NCBI RefSeq assembly: GCF_004379255.2
Contig: NC_056050.1
Location: 14,749,514-14,813,513 of the forward strand
Reading direction: 5' to 3'
DNA: 64,000 bases
Source: Salvia splendens
Lineage: Eukaryota > Streptophyta > Magnoliopsida > Lamiales > Lamiaceae
Under the pieces are notes generated by a model, which saw only the letters and a program-made list of their open reading frames with translations, had not been told where the DNA came from and ran no database searches. The position numbers were made by a program, and so were the translations under genes. Shown in pieces: positions 34,360-46,049 of this stretch (the first letter of the stretch is position 1; each line of letters starts with the position of its first letter).

Positions 34360-37300
34360 CTAACCACAATCAAAATGCAATCTTTTAATGCAACTAAACA
34401 GTTTATCAGCAGGTAAACACTTTGTTCCCATGTCAGCAGGGTTCTTATCAGTATGCACCTTATGCAACAATATTTCTTGTTTCTCAACTACATCCCTAAT
34501 GAAATGGAACCTAACATCTATATGCTTAGTTCTATCATGAAAAACAGGGTTTTTGCATAGTTGAATAGCAGACTGACTATCAGAATATAAAGCAGGAACA
34601 GATTTTAAGAATTTAAGTTCAGAAAGAACTCCCTTTAACCAAATTGCTTCCTTCATAGCCTCTGTGATGGCTATATATTCTGACTCAGTAGTGGAGAGGG
34701 CTACTATGTGCTGCAATTGAGACTTCCAGCTTATACAAGAACCACAAACAGTAAACACATAAGAAGTAGTGGACTTTCTTTTGTCCCTATCATTTGCATA
34801 ATTTGAATCAACAAAACCACATAGATTTACACCATCATCACTCTTCATAAAACACAGACCATACTTAGAAGTATGTTTCAGATATCTCAAAAGCCATTTC
34901 AGGGCCTCCCAGTGCACAGGTCCAGGGTTTGACATGTATCTACTCAAGCAAGAAACAGCATAAGCAATGTCAGGCCTAGTACTAACCATTAAGTACATCA
35001 CAGAACCTATAGCATTAGCATAAGGAACCTTTTTCATAGCATGGATATCAGCTTCAGACTTTGGACATAAATCTTTACTCAACAGAAAATGAGCAGCTAA
35101 GGGCACAGAGGCTGACTTAGCAGCAGACATGTTAAACTTATGCAAGATTTTAAACACATATGGTTCTTGGTGAAGCACAAGCACAGAATCCTTTCTGTTC
35201 CTATGGATATTAATACCCAAGATCTTTTGTGCATCCCCAAGATCCTTCATGTCAAAGTTATCACATAAAGCAGATTGCACATACTTAATAGATTTATGGC
35301 AGGGTCCCATAATCAGCATATCATCCACATATAGCAACAGAAACACAGGAACTTTATCAAGATTTTTCACATATAGGCAAGCATCAAAGGTACTTCTCAT
35401 GAACCCAAGATTTTGCATACAAGAATTAAATTTGATGTTCCACTGTCTAGGGGATTGCTTTAAACCATATAAGGCCTTTTTTAACAGGCAAACATGATTG
35501 AGATACCTAGGATCTACAAATCCCTCAGGCTGTTTCATATAGATAGGCTTATCTAAGTCACCATGCAGGAAAGCAGTTTTAACATCCATTTGTTTAAGTT
35601 CCCAGTCAAAATGAGCACACAAAGCAAGCATAAGTCTAACAGTTGTAAATTTAACAACAGGAGCAAATATCTCAGTATAATCTACCCCCTCTTGTTGAGT
35701 AAACCCTTTGGCCACGAGTCTGGCCTTGTACCTAAGACCTTCTACCTCATTTTTAATTTTATACAACCATCTGCAGTCAACAACAGAAGCACCAACAGGT
35801 AGAGGAACAAGTAACCAGGTACAATTGACTTTCAAAGACAACATCTCATCTTCCATGGCTTTTTGCCATTCATTCCAAAATTTAGATTTAAGAGCCTGTT
35901 TATAAGACTGAGGCTCCTCACCATCAGATTCATGCACATTAAAAGCCAAAGAAATCAGGTTAACCAAACCAGTATACCTTTCAGATTGACTAATGTGCCT
36001 CCTGACTCTATCTCTAGACAGGAGATAATCACTCAAGTCTGGACCAGGGTTAACAACTTGGTCATCAAGTAAAGCTGGTTCAGGCTCAGGTTGAGGCTCA
36101 GGTTCAGGTTGAGGGTCAGGCTCAGGTGCAGGGTCAGTGGTGATAGGATTTGGAACCCAAAATTGCTCCACCTCACTTGGAGTATCCTCAGATACCTCCA
36201 CCTCAGTGAGGTTATCAGTGGACTCCACCTCACTAGGAGGCTCATTGTCCACACTTAGAGGAGTGGTATCAGGGGCAGGTCTAACACAGGGGAACTCATC
36301 TTCATTAAAGATGACATCTCTGCTTATAATGACCCTGAAGCCAGGCTCACTTCTGTTCCAAATTCTATAACCCTTGACTCCCTCAGGGTAACCTAGGAAG
36401 ACTCCTTTCTTGGACCTAGGTTCTAACTTGTCAGTCTTGGTATGAACAAAGGCACTACAGCCAAACACCCTAAGATGAGACAGAGAAATTTTTCTACCAG
36501 TGAAAACAGACTCAGGACACTTTCCCTTTAGGGGGACTGAAGGAGACCTATTTACAAGGTAGGCTGAGGTCAGTAGGGCTTCACCCCAAAATTTTTTGGA
36601 CATACCACTCTTAGACATGAGACACCTAACCTTTTCTAGGAGGGTTCTATTCATCCTCTCAGCAACTCCATTTTGCTGAGGGGTATAGGAGGTAGTCTTG
36701 TGTCTTTTAATTCCAAACTGAGTACACATGGAGTCCATTCGAGAATTACAAAACTCAAGACCATTGTCTGTCCTAATCACTTTGATAGACTTTCCAGTTT
36801 GATTTTCAATAAGATTTTTCCATGCAGAAAACTTATCACTGACCTCAGACTTGTTTTTCATTAAGAAACACCAAACTTTCCTTGAAAAATCATCAATTAT
36901 GGATAGAAAATAGACTGACCCAGAATGAGTTGACACAGAGGCTGGACCCCACACATCCATGTGTAGGTATTCTAACACACTGTGACTGATATTTTCAGTG
37001 ACAGGTGTTGGGAAAGACACCCTATGTTGTTTGCCCAAGACACAAGTGTCACAAAAAGGAAGACTATTTTGAAAATCATTTTCAGAAAGCAACTCATTTT
37101 TCTTCAAAATATTTAGACCTTTTTCACTCATATGACCAAGTCTATTATGCCACAACATGGCTTTATTAACCCGAGCCAGGCTTGAGACATTATTCACACA
37201 GGCCAAAGGTTGAGCAGAACACACATAGAGATTACATTTTTTCACAGCTTTAAACAAGCACATAGCACCCTTACAGATCTTCATAACTCCCTGCCCCCAC

Positions 37301-37572
37301 TTACCCTCTAGCCCATCAAGCTCCAAGCAAGTGCAGGAAAGCAAATTGTAACACAGATCAGGCATATATCTCACATTGTTCAAGTTTAGCACATAGCCAT
37401 TGCTGAATTTTAAACACACTGTACCAATGCCAAGAATTTGACACTTCTTGTCATTTGCCATAGAAACAAAAGTATTTTCTACAGGTTTAAAATCAGAAAA
37501 CACAGATTTAAAAGGAGATATGTGATAGGTGCATCCAGAATCAATCAGCCAATCATTTTCAGAAAAGAGCAA
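34360..37572 (-). CDS. Copia pol polyprotein (protease, integrase, RT, RNase H)
   Basis: An uninterrupted 1070-codon frame encodes the Copia order of domains. Visible are the protease active site (WLIDSGCTYH, near residue 10), the integrase zinc-binding end (HNRLGH...CDTCVLGKQ) and core (HMDVWGP, DDFSRKVW, TDNGLEF, GVAERMNRTL, about 140-320). A proline/glutamate-rich linker follows (near 490-515). Then come reverse transcriptase motifs (FAPVVKFTTVRLML, DVKTAFLHGDL, ALYGLKQSPRQW, YVDDMLIMG, about 570-810) and RNase H (STTESEYIA, LYSDSQSAIQLCKNP, about 940-1050). The frame overlaps the end of gag by 28 bases in another phase, so expression would need a frameshift, or gag and pol became separated by mutation. 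No internal stop is present. Confidence 0.95.
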   Translation of the reverse strand: MLFSENDWLIDSGCTYHISPFKSVFSDFKPVENTFVSMANDKKCQILGIGTVCLKFSNGYVLNLNNVRYMPDLCYNLLSCTCLELDGLEGKWGQGVMKICKGAMCLFKAVKKCNLYVCSAQPLACVNNVSSLARVNKAMLWHNRLGHMSEKGLNILKKNELLSENDFQNSLPFCDTCVLGKQHRVSFPTPVTENISHSVLEYLHMDVWGPASVSTHSGSVYFLSIIDDFSRKVWCFLMKNKSEVSDKFSAWKNLIENQTGKSIKVIRTDNGLEFCNSRMDSMCTQFGIKRHKTTSYTPQQNGVAERMNRTLLEKVRCLMSKSGMSKKFWGEALLTSAYLVNRSPSVPLKGKCPESVFTGRKISLSHLRVFGCSAFVHTKTDKLEPRSKKGVFLGYPEGVKGYRIWNRSEPGFRVIISRDVIFNEDEFPCVRPAPDTTPLSVDNEPPSEVESTDNLTEVEVSEDTPSEVEQFWVPNPITTDPAPEPDPQPEPEPQPEPEPALLDDQVVNPGPDLSDYLLSRDRVRRHISQSERYTGLVNLISLAFNVHESDGEEPQSYKQALKSKFWNEWQKAMEDEMLSLKVNCTWLLVPLPVGASVVDCRWLYKIKNEVEGLRYKARLVAKGFTQQEGVDYTEIFAPVVKFTTVRLMLALCAHFDWELKQMDVKTAFLHGDLDKPIYMKQPEGFVDPRYLNHVCLLKKALYGLKQSPRQWNIKFNSCMQNLGFMRSTFDACLYVKNLDKVPVFLLLYVDDMLIMGPCHKSIKYVQSALCDNFDMKDLGDAQKILGINIHRNRKDSVLVLHQEPYVFKILHKFNMSAAKSASVPLAAHFLLSKDLCPKSEADIHAMKKVPYANAIGSVMYLMVSTRPDIAYAVSCLSRYMSNPGPVHWEALKWLLRYLKHTSKYGLCFMKSDDGVNLCGFVDSNYANDRDKRKSTTSYVFTVCGSCISWKSQLQHIVALSTTESEYIAITEAMKEAIWLKGVLSELKFLKSVPALYSDSQSAIQLCKNPVFHDRTKHIDVRFHFIRDVVEKQEILLHKVHTDKNPADMGTKCLPADKLFSCIKRLHFDCG

Positions 37573-38457
37573 CCCAGAGAAGAATTTACAGACAGAATAT
37601 CATGAGTCATGAAGCACACTCCTTCAGGATCATTATTCTTAGCTAGGTTAGCAATAGAATCCAGATTATTATTACCATGTTTCTGCTTCTTAGGGTTGGG
37701 GCATTCTTTCTTGTAGTGGCCTACCTCACCACAGTTAAAACACTTTCTATTAGCCTTAGGATTCCTACTGTTAGATCTAGACCTTCCCTTTCCTTTCTTC
37801 TTTCCTTGATCATTAGATTTATTGTTATCATTACCCCCTCTGGTTTGGGATCTACCCCTAACATGCAGGGCTTTAGACTGAGCAGATTTAAAGGCATTAT
37901 GTTCCTTAATTTCAATTTCCTTAGATTTTAAAGAACTGATGATTAGGTCCAGAGGAGCACTATCCCTACCATACTTTATAGCAGCTTTAACATCATTATA
38001 AGAGTCAGGGATAGCATTCATCAAAGCAATACTAGTATATTCATCAATAGTCTTGTCACCAGACCTTTTAATGTCCTGAACAAGTTTCTGGAAAATATCA
38101 ATGTTATCATCAATGTCCTTAGAAAGATCAAGTTTGAATTTGAAAAGTTTTTCAAGTAAATACATTCTGGAGGACATTGAGGTTTCAATATACAAAGTAT
38201 CAAGTTTTTGCCATAGCTCAGAAGCAGATTCAATAGACCCAACTTTTCTAATCACAGAATCAGAAAGGTTTAAAATAATGGTTGATCTGGCCAATTCATT
38301 CATTTCAGAAATTTTTTCAGCAGGTTCAGTGTCGGGAATAGTTCCCTCCAAGCTTTGAAAACTTTTTGCTGAATTAAAATACATTTTATTTTCTGTTTCC
38401 AGATAGTAAAATCATTTTTCCCATTAAAGGGTACAATACCAACTGGTTGAGTCATTT
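37545..38457 (-). CDS. Copia gag (capsid/nucleocapsid), one frameshift near its start
   Basis: The main frame (38384-37545) contains the UBN2/retrotransposon gag region (LWQKLDTLYIE, LFKFKLD, DEYTSIALMNAIPDSYNDV) and a nucleocapsid zinc knuckle CFNCGEVGHYKKEC, followed by a basic and asparagine-rich stretch. The expected N-terminus (MTQPVGIVPFNGKNDFTIWK, starting about 38457) lies in a different frame. The two meet around 38350-38375, so a one-base change has split gag. This suggests the copy is not fully functional by itself despite its intact pol. Confidence 0.85.
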
Positions 38458-39175
38458 TTAAGAAAACTTTCACACAGAAAACAGTACCAGCAATCCAGAA
38501 AGCACAGCAAACAACCTTACTGTCACAGAAGCTGGACTTAAGAACACAGAACTTAGAGAGACCACTTAAAACAGATATACATGTATTTCTCATGCAGAAA
38601 ACACAGATGCAAACCAGGCACACAACACACAGACAAGTAGCACTCCAACACAGTTCCAAGTGGTTCCAGAAACCCCACAGAAAATGTCAAAACTGAGTTC
38701 CTCCCTATCTGTCACGTACACCCCGGCAAGAGGATTTCCCAATTCGCAATCACCCAATGTATGGGGGCGCAGGGGGTCACTCAAGGCGGTTACCAGTGCA
38801 GGGTGGATAGGTAATTCACTCAAGACACAGATTTTGGGCTCTTAGAGACCAACTTAGAACACAAGACAGGAGAAAACACACAACAGACTGTAATCAACGG
38901 AAGCAAGTTAAGCAGGAATGCATCAAGAAGCAAATCAGAAACACAGGAGCACATAAGCCTAGACCACGGCCAGTGGTATCTACCAGAAACAGCTGCCCAA
39001 TCCTAGACTAGAAAGCAGTAAAAGTTTTAAGGATTTCAGCCAATTTACCAGAGCGGTTACCCTTCGTTAAGGTGTAACCGTCTTACCTCTGGGCCTATAC
39101 CGGAGGCCGAGCTTTACTCTGACGAGCCCACCTCCTTAATTTTTAGCGACCCGGCGTGCCCAAGTAATCCCCCCG

Positions 39176-39190
39176 TAGTTTTGATACCAC
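39176..39190 (-). other. Copia primer-binding site
   Basis: Immediately inside the 5' LTR the minus strand reads GTGGTATCAAAACTA, close to the TGGTATCAGAGC complement of the initiator-methionine tRNA 3' end. Confidence 0.75.
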
Positions 39191-40168
39191 TGTAGGGATC
39201 AGATTACTCGGGGTTCACTAATTACCGGGACCTCTTTTTATATGACAGAGACTGAGATGACTAATCTCAGTAGGTACAAGCTAAGTACAACACCAAATAT
39301 TACAAACAAGAACAATTCAGGGAGTACAAGAATTGGTAGACTAAACCCTAATCTATTACAAGACTTAACCTCTTGCAATAGTACCAGGCTTCTCACCACA
39401 ATTCACCTGCACACTCAAGAAATCAGTTAGTAATATAAGGAACAGATCCAGAATGGATCTAAAACTGTAAACACAAAAACAGAACACAAGGAACAGAGAA
39501 ATGGCTCAGGTCGCAACCACGACTACACCAGGGCCAAGGACCTCCTCCGTCCTATCCAACAAGTCACAAGGGAGCACCGTGGAACCAATCTAAACCCCGA
39601 GCTAGGGTTACCCGACTGCTACCACTTACAGCCACCTCACGCCACAGATCTGACTCAATCACAGCCACAAGGCCTCAAGAACCCTCGGATCTCACGGATC
39701 TAAGAAACCAACCGATAAACCTCCCAGAAATCACACAGGGACAAACTCAACCGTTCGAACTCACTCAAATCTCCAGATCAACGCAGAGGTTGAGAGATAA
39801 CACTCGATCCTCACCAAAAAGAAGAGATCGAAGCCATCGGAGAAGAAAATCGGCCAGAGTTTCAGAGAGAGAGAGAGAGTTTCTTAGAGAGAAGGCAGAG
39901 CGAAAGCTCGAGAAGAGAGAGAGAGAATAGTGAATCGAATGAGTGAGTGAAGAGTAGAGAGTCGATTAAAGACTCAGAGAAAACACACCACACAATCCAA
40001 CGGCTCAGCGCCATAATCCGGGTGAAGATGACACGTGGCAGCCATCGGGTAATCGCTCCTAAGTAATGGGCCAAGAAGAGTTGGACTCATTACACTTAGA
40101 ACGGGCCATCAATTAAAACGGTCCAGCCGAATTAATTCCAAGCCCAAAAGGTGGTCCATAATTCCACA
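39191..40168 (-). repeat. 5' LTR of the Copia element
   Basis: 978 bp, nearly identical to 33126-34104, ending next to the primer-binding site. It is the upstream LTR for the minus-strand genes. Confidence 0.95.
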
Positions 40169-41955
40169 CATACAATCAGAACAGCCAAGCTTGATGAGAT
40201 ATGTCTTAATCGTATTTTACCTTTATTTCCAATACTAGCCGACAAGATTTCTGTTTTCTCTCCTTTGACAAATGACTTTACAAAAGGAGAGTTCTCTGGA
40301 ACAATCTTTGATTCTCTTGATTTATTTCTTCCTCCTGGAGGTTCTTCAGATCCTGTTCCTTTCAGAACACTCGGATAACTCTCTGCAGATAAAAACTTAC
40401 TAAGAACTAAATTTATAAAGAATCAGATCACAAAGCATAAAATGCCGAAAGAGAATCCTGAGGAAACTTGTGCTATTTGGATGTACCTTTGTTTTTATTA
40501 ACAGATGATAAAATTCCACTTTCCTCTCTTCTGACAGATGACTCCGAAGCTGATGAGTTCCTCACCGGAGTCTCTACTTGTAAGGATTTATTTTTCCCTT
40601 CAGATAGTTCATGTGACCCCCAATTTTTCATAACACTACTGGGATTTTCTGCGCACCAAGAATATATATTGGAAACTTAGTGCTTGTATGAAACAATATG
40701 AACAAAAACAAGTGCTTGTATGACAGAATTGTGAATAAGAAACTACATATTTACAGATACTAACGGAAAAGTGCATCGGCAGAAAGAATCCATGTTGATT
40801 TTATTTTCTACCAATAAAACGAGAGAAGGGATTACAACGATGAGAAAAAAACACACTTGACACTTCACCATACGAAATAGATGGTTACACTGGATGTCCC
40901 AGATAGAAAACAGCACCAAAAAGATGTTGAAAGAATTCCAAATTTAATAGTACAACACTAATCTCCTTTCTAGTAGTCCATGATAGAAATGCCAATTATT
41001 GTAATAGCTGAACCAGATGAAAGACTATACCAGACCTTCTTCATTGGTAATTTTACTATTACTAATATCTTCTCCCTCGCCTTTTAGTTCTATCCCACCG
41101 GATGAAGCAAATGATTCAACTTGTTCCAATGTTGTCTGTGCTGACATGTTGGTACCCTTGAAAATTTCACCTGAGTGTACCATCTATCACAGTCAAGGGG
41201 AATACAGAATTAAAATAATTTCATCACTTCTGCAATGTTTTAAGATCTTTCTGATTTCTGAAGTCTTGACATGGATAAAATTCGACAAAGAGGAGCACCA
41301 TAACTATTCAAAACAACAAAGTGAAGCATAAACTCACTACTATGCCTATAAAGAAGATTGGAAACATAGAGATAGAAAACCATTACAAATATTTTGAAGG
41401 TTACAACTGGAAAATCTAGTAACACAATTCGAATACAGAATTAGTCGCTTGGATCGCATGAACAAACTCTCAACTCCAGCACAGTGTCCGAAGGAGCACA
41501 AGACTAGCAGTGGGTTTTTTCCATCCATTGAAGTATTTCATTTGCATCCAAAAGTACAATTCACATTCACATTTGCGCTCCTAAAATCTTTGAGGTCGTA
41601 ACTTCTTTTTTTTGTTGTCAAACACAGGCCACATAGGATCAAGTGATCCAGCATATAGAGCGGGCAGAAAGAGAGAAAGGTAAATATCATGTGACATGCA
41701 CATACATATAGCACATTTCCATACTCTATACTGACACATAGAAAGCAAAAAACATAGTAGTTGTCAACTAGTTGCTGTATGCATTATGTCTAGCAGCATA
41801 CCCAGATCCGGTGGCAGGATGCGACCCGGAGATGGCATGAAAGCGGTGAGAACTGAGCTCTTTGTCCATGCCAATACAAGCACAGTCGTGCAGACTAAAC
41901 CGATGAGGATGAGGGAGACCTGTGGGATCTTTAGTCCTTGAATGCCTTGTTTCAT

Positions 41956-42800
41956 CCTTAATTGCAGCTCTAAGCAATCAGATTTAGACTCATCCGATCA
42001 TCAGGATCGCATCACAAGTGAGAAATCCCATGATAACAGAAATATAGGTACTGCAAAATATGAAATGTACCTTTATTGAGAAAAAAAAATTCAGTGCGTT
42101 GCAAACGCACAGGCTAATGACTAATTATATGTTTGTTCATAGAATTCCATCCGTAGATGAGTTATCTATCCTACCAAACGTGCTCTTAATGCTACACCTC
42201 ATAACCGATGAATGACAATGTTTAGACGAATGACATAAAATTCGTTAAGTATCTGAACTCTCTATTGTATCACACGATTTACGATTAAGAGTTCGGTTTA
42301 CTTATTTGAAGCTCAATTGAGTTCATCATCCTTTTTCTTTTCTTTTTTCTGGAACCAACAATTATTCTCCAATTAATTAATAACCTAACAACCGATCTCG
42401 ATTATCAATAGCAGAAAAGCTTCAATTCTTTATTCGAGTTCAATTCACCATTCCAAAAATGCCTAACGTAAGATGCAAACGACAACTGCCAACTCATCCA
42501 ATTTCACATCACAGCCAAAACAGTAAACACAGTTCATCGCACTCTACAAAAATCATAAACAGTGCAATAAACTACACATCGATCAAAAACAGAAACTGAA
42601 GCCACCGATTCAGCAATGTTTACCAGGAATCAGAAGGCGTAGATCTTTACGGGATGCAACCGAATTCAGTGAATATTGCGCGTCTTCTTCCCGAAAGAAT
42701 GTTCATCAAATTGCGCACAGAGAGAGAGAGATGGAGGGAGATGAGGAGGAAATCAGGGGCGATGATTTAAATCAAATCGATAATAATTTATAGAATCAGA
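41956..42800 (-). promoter_or_regulatory. Probable leader intron, leader exon and promoter of the TBL pseudogene
   Basis: An AG acceptor lies just upstream of the TBL ATG (about 41973), and a GA-rich, gene-start-like stretch lies at 42630-42770. No other gene is seen. Inference from position and splice signals. Confidence 0.4.
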
Positions 42801-44154
42801 AGAACTAAGACAAGATTAAGCCTTAATTATATAATTAATTTACTGCAGATTGTTATAATGATGGGGAAGAATAATAAATCATGCAGCGGAAAGTGGAAAC
42901 CATTGTATTCTTCATGTCATGTGTATAATTCCATTTCGTCTAAAGTGGAAACCATTGTATTCTTCATGGCACTAATCCACCCATAAATAACTAAGTTTCA
43001 AAATTTTAATCACTCTCTAGTCTCTGCTTAATCAATTTGGACAACACGTAGACCCCACTTCTGCTCCCTTCTTCCCATAATAGATGACCTACACTGAATA
43101 TTTAGAGATATTATTTTATGTGTTGAGTAGACAAAAAAATTATACTATGTCCTTCCAAAAAAAAATAAATTAATTTTACCATTTTGGGTGTCTATCAAAA
43201 TTAGACTAATTCAAAGCTGGAAAGTTTTAAACAAATGCTAAGCCTCTACATCATTCTAATATTGACCTCACAATCTACTAACATTATTTTCACCACTTTT
43301 TCCCTTCTTCTCTCTTACTTTACCAATTACGCATTAAAACCCGTCTCATTTATAACTTTGTGGAAGAGAACATTTTCCATAAAAGGAAATGCAATTTCTT
43401 TTGTACTGACAAATTGAAAAAGAAAAGGATGGAGGGAGTATCATATAGAAAATAGAATTGAGTAATTTCAATTCACATTGTCCCACTATAAATGAACAGT
43501 TCCTTTTTTATGTTGTTTTATAAAAATAATAGTAATAAATAATTAAAATAGAAGAATACTCCCTCAGTTCCATTGAATATGACCAATTTTTTTTGTCTCA
43601 ATTAAGATGATTTATTATTAAAAATGGAAATACTTTTTCTTTATTTTATTCTATCTCTTTTACTATACCCACTCCCCACACAAAATAAAGTTGATGGATA
43701 AAGTTGATGGATAGAGATATTCGAAAATTAGGATGTTTCGCCAAATAGTCTGTACATTAAATCATCAGCCCATCAAGCCCAACTCAACGCGTACCTTTTG
43801 ACGGTTTGCACCCAAAACGAGAGTTGGGTCAGCCGACATCTTTTTTATAATGAAAAATATAAATTTAATATGTAATAAAAAAAATAGTACAGTATTTTTA
43901 ACTGTCAAGTATTGTTAATTGAAAATAAATTTTATCTTATTCCAGAGGAAAAAAAATTAAAATATAAAATTTATAATTCTAAAGGGCTGATAAAAAAATG
44001 GAAACAATTTATATTTTTAGGGATAGAGTAAAATAGTTATTTGAATTTCTAAGTTCGGTCAAGTTCTGAATGAATAAATTAAAATTTGAAAAAGAAATAC
44101 CTATTCCCATCTATATATAAAATGATGTTTTTGATAATGTTTAAAACGGTAGTA
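42801..44154. other. AT-rich intergenic DNA with MITE remnants
   Basis: No gene is seen. A probable Stowaway-like element occupies about 43147-43438 (right end GGATGGAGGGAG then TA), and a left-end fragment starts at 43559 (CTCCCTCAGTTCC). Confidence 0.45.
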
Positions 44155-44392
44155 CTCCATCCGTTTCATTACATATAACACATTTTTTTTAGGCACGTGA
44201 TTTAGGTAGTGGTATTTAGTTATTAATTGAAGAGAGAATAAAGTAGGAGAGAAAAAAGGTAGAGAGAAACGGTAGGAGAGATGATATAGTAAGAGAGATT
44301 AAGTATTATTTTTTATCGTAAAAGGAAATGTATCATTTACAATGAGACAACTCAAAAAGAAATACGTGTCACCTATAGTAAAACGGATGAAG
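44155..44392. mobile_element. Stowaway-type MITE (238 bp)
   Basis: TA duplications flank CTCCATCCGTTTCATTACAT and, inverted, CTTCATCCGTTTTACTATAG. Confidence 0.75.
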
Positions 44393-44574
44393 TATTATAT
44401 AATTAGAATAAATAAATAAGAAAAAAATGTATTTCAATGAAACAAAGTCATTTCGAACAAAAATATGTCAGTATATAACTGAGACATTTAAATAATTTGA
44501 AATTCTGTGTTTTAATAATATGTTTTCAATTTTCAGGTCATAATTTGATCAAAGATTTGAACTTGTTTAGTTTC

Positions 44575-44728
44575 TTATACATTTAAATAGAAATACGTAA
44601 AACGACCATTAAATGTAAAAGCAAAATATCATTATGATAAAATAATCTATTTTATTTTATAGAAAATAAAATCAAGGTTTTTACAATATTCAATCACTCG
44701 AAAGGTGAAGTATACAAAACTCTAGCAA
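44575..44728 (-). mobile_element. LTR fragment related to the solo LTR at 3446-4905
   Basis: On the minus strand it runs from TGCTAGAGTTTTGTATAC through TTCGAGTGATTGAATATTG and on into AT-rich sequence, matching the first 150 bp of the solo LTR with many substitutions. The rest of the LTR was not found here. Confidence 0.6.
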
Positions 44729-45027
44729 TGCTCTCTCCATCTTTCTTATCAAACGGGTCCATTGTGTAAAAAGATATCTAAAACAAGATAAGAAAAGCGG
44801 CCCTTGTGTCGATGTATGTGTAGATAAGACCTTTTCGTTGTTGTTTGATAGAAAAGAAAATATCTAGTTTGTGTAATTAGATAACAATGGCTTAACTTGA
44901 TAAATTGGTGGGTTACAGAAACATGGTTAAAATTATAATTCTGATAAGATTGAGGCGGACCATTATCTTATGTTAGGCTTTGAGTTAAGCTTATAGGTGA
45001 TATCAAACAATTAGAAATGTCCATATA

Positions 45028-45230
45028 CTCCCTCCGTCACATAATAGATGGCATACTTGGGAAATGACACGAGATTTTAGGAGATGTTATTTTGTGTGTT
45101 AGGTGGAAAGAGAAAATAATATACTTATATTGACGTGAGAGAGAGCTTTTCCCAAAAAAAAATGTGACATCTTTTGTGGGACAAACTAGAAAGGAAAGTG
45201 TACGTGACATCTATTATGGGATGGAGGGAG
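45028..45230. mobile_element. Stowaway-type MITE (203 bp)
   Basis: TA duplications flank CTCCCTCCGTCACATAATAG and, inverted, CTCCCTCCATCCCATAATAG. Confidence 0.85.
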
Positions 45231-46049
45231 TACAATTTTCTATCTTGCTATTACTATCTTATCAAACACATCCTTAGTGTTGAAGTATTTCTTTGGGCAC
45301 GAAGTTTAGCAAATAAAGTATGAGAGAAAATAAAGTAAGAAAAGATAAGAGATGAATAAAGTAGGAGGGAATAAAGTAAAAGATATGAAGTGTGTTTAAT
45401 AGAGTAAGAGAAATGAAGAGTGTTGTATTTTACCCCAAATAAAAAAATAACTCATCGTGATGGTGTTTGAGGAAAAAAAAAAAAACTTAAAAGAAATATG
45501 ATCCAACAGTAATGGAACAGAGAGAGTACACCAATACAAATATGTTAAAAGTATATCGAAACGAGGGTGATGTTCATATAAGGTATGTTAAATATCATTT
45601 CCTCTACAACTAAGAGCATCTGCAACGATGAGAAAAAACTCTCGGCCTCGTCTCGGCGAGACGAGATGTGGAGGAGACTCATTGCAAGCATCTCCTTCAA
45701 GAGAGGAGGAGGGGGTGAGCCAGCGAGACATGCCCACGTGGCATTGTATAAGTGGATGACCTTGTATCCGTCATAAAAAAATGCAACCCATTTGAAAAAA
45801 GAAAGAACTTTCGGACGTTGATCGTTTCAAAATTAATTTTTTTATATGGGAATTAATTAAAAAATATATAAATTATCTCACTGTCCCAAATATAAGTAAC
45901 ACTAGTGTTTTTTCAATTTTTTATCCCCCAATTCATTCTAAAATCATCTATAAATACCTCATTCATCACATAATTTTTTGTACACAAAAAAAACTCTCTC
46001 ACACTCAATTTTCTTTCTAATTTCTATTCTCAATTCAAGTATGACATAA

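Larger units (their letters stand above)
33126..40168 (-). mobile_element. Ty1/Copia LTR retrotransposon (7043 bp), young
   Basis: Complete element on the minus strand with a 5-bp duplication CATAC (33121-33125 and 40169-40173). LTRs are 33126-34104 and 39191-40168. By eye they differ at roughly fifteen positions, including a few one-base indels, so insertion was recent on a plant time scale. It holds an intact pol frame and a gag frame with one shift. It lies in an intron of the TBL pseudogene. Confidence 0.95.
31790..41955 (-). pseudogene. TBL/PMR5 (trichome birefringence-like) acyl-esterase gene, broken by a Copia element
   Basis: TBL proteins are Golgi type II membrane enzymes that O-acetylate wall polysaccharides. 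Exon 1 (from 41955 to about 41802) encodes a signal anchor (SLILIGLVCTTVLVLAW). Variable-region exons lie near 41171-41031, 40668-40489 and 40382-40222. After the Copia insertion (33126-40168), which sits in an intron, an exon from about 32629 gives [20 protein letters not shown] (TBL domain). Next come [20 protein letters not shown] (GDSL motif), DRPPAFLRQ and [11 protein letters not shown], and finally GIPDTWNEILFAQI. Damage is clear: a TAA shortly after NTTIHY, loss of roughly 70 expected residues after [14 protein letters not shown], and a small deletion next to the DCLHW (DxxH) motif that shifts frame. Exon borders are approximate. Confidence 0.82.
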
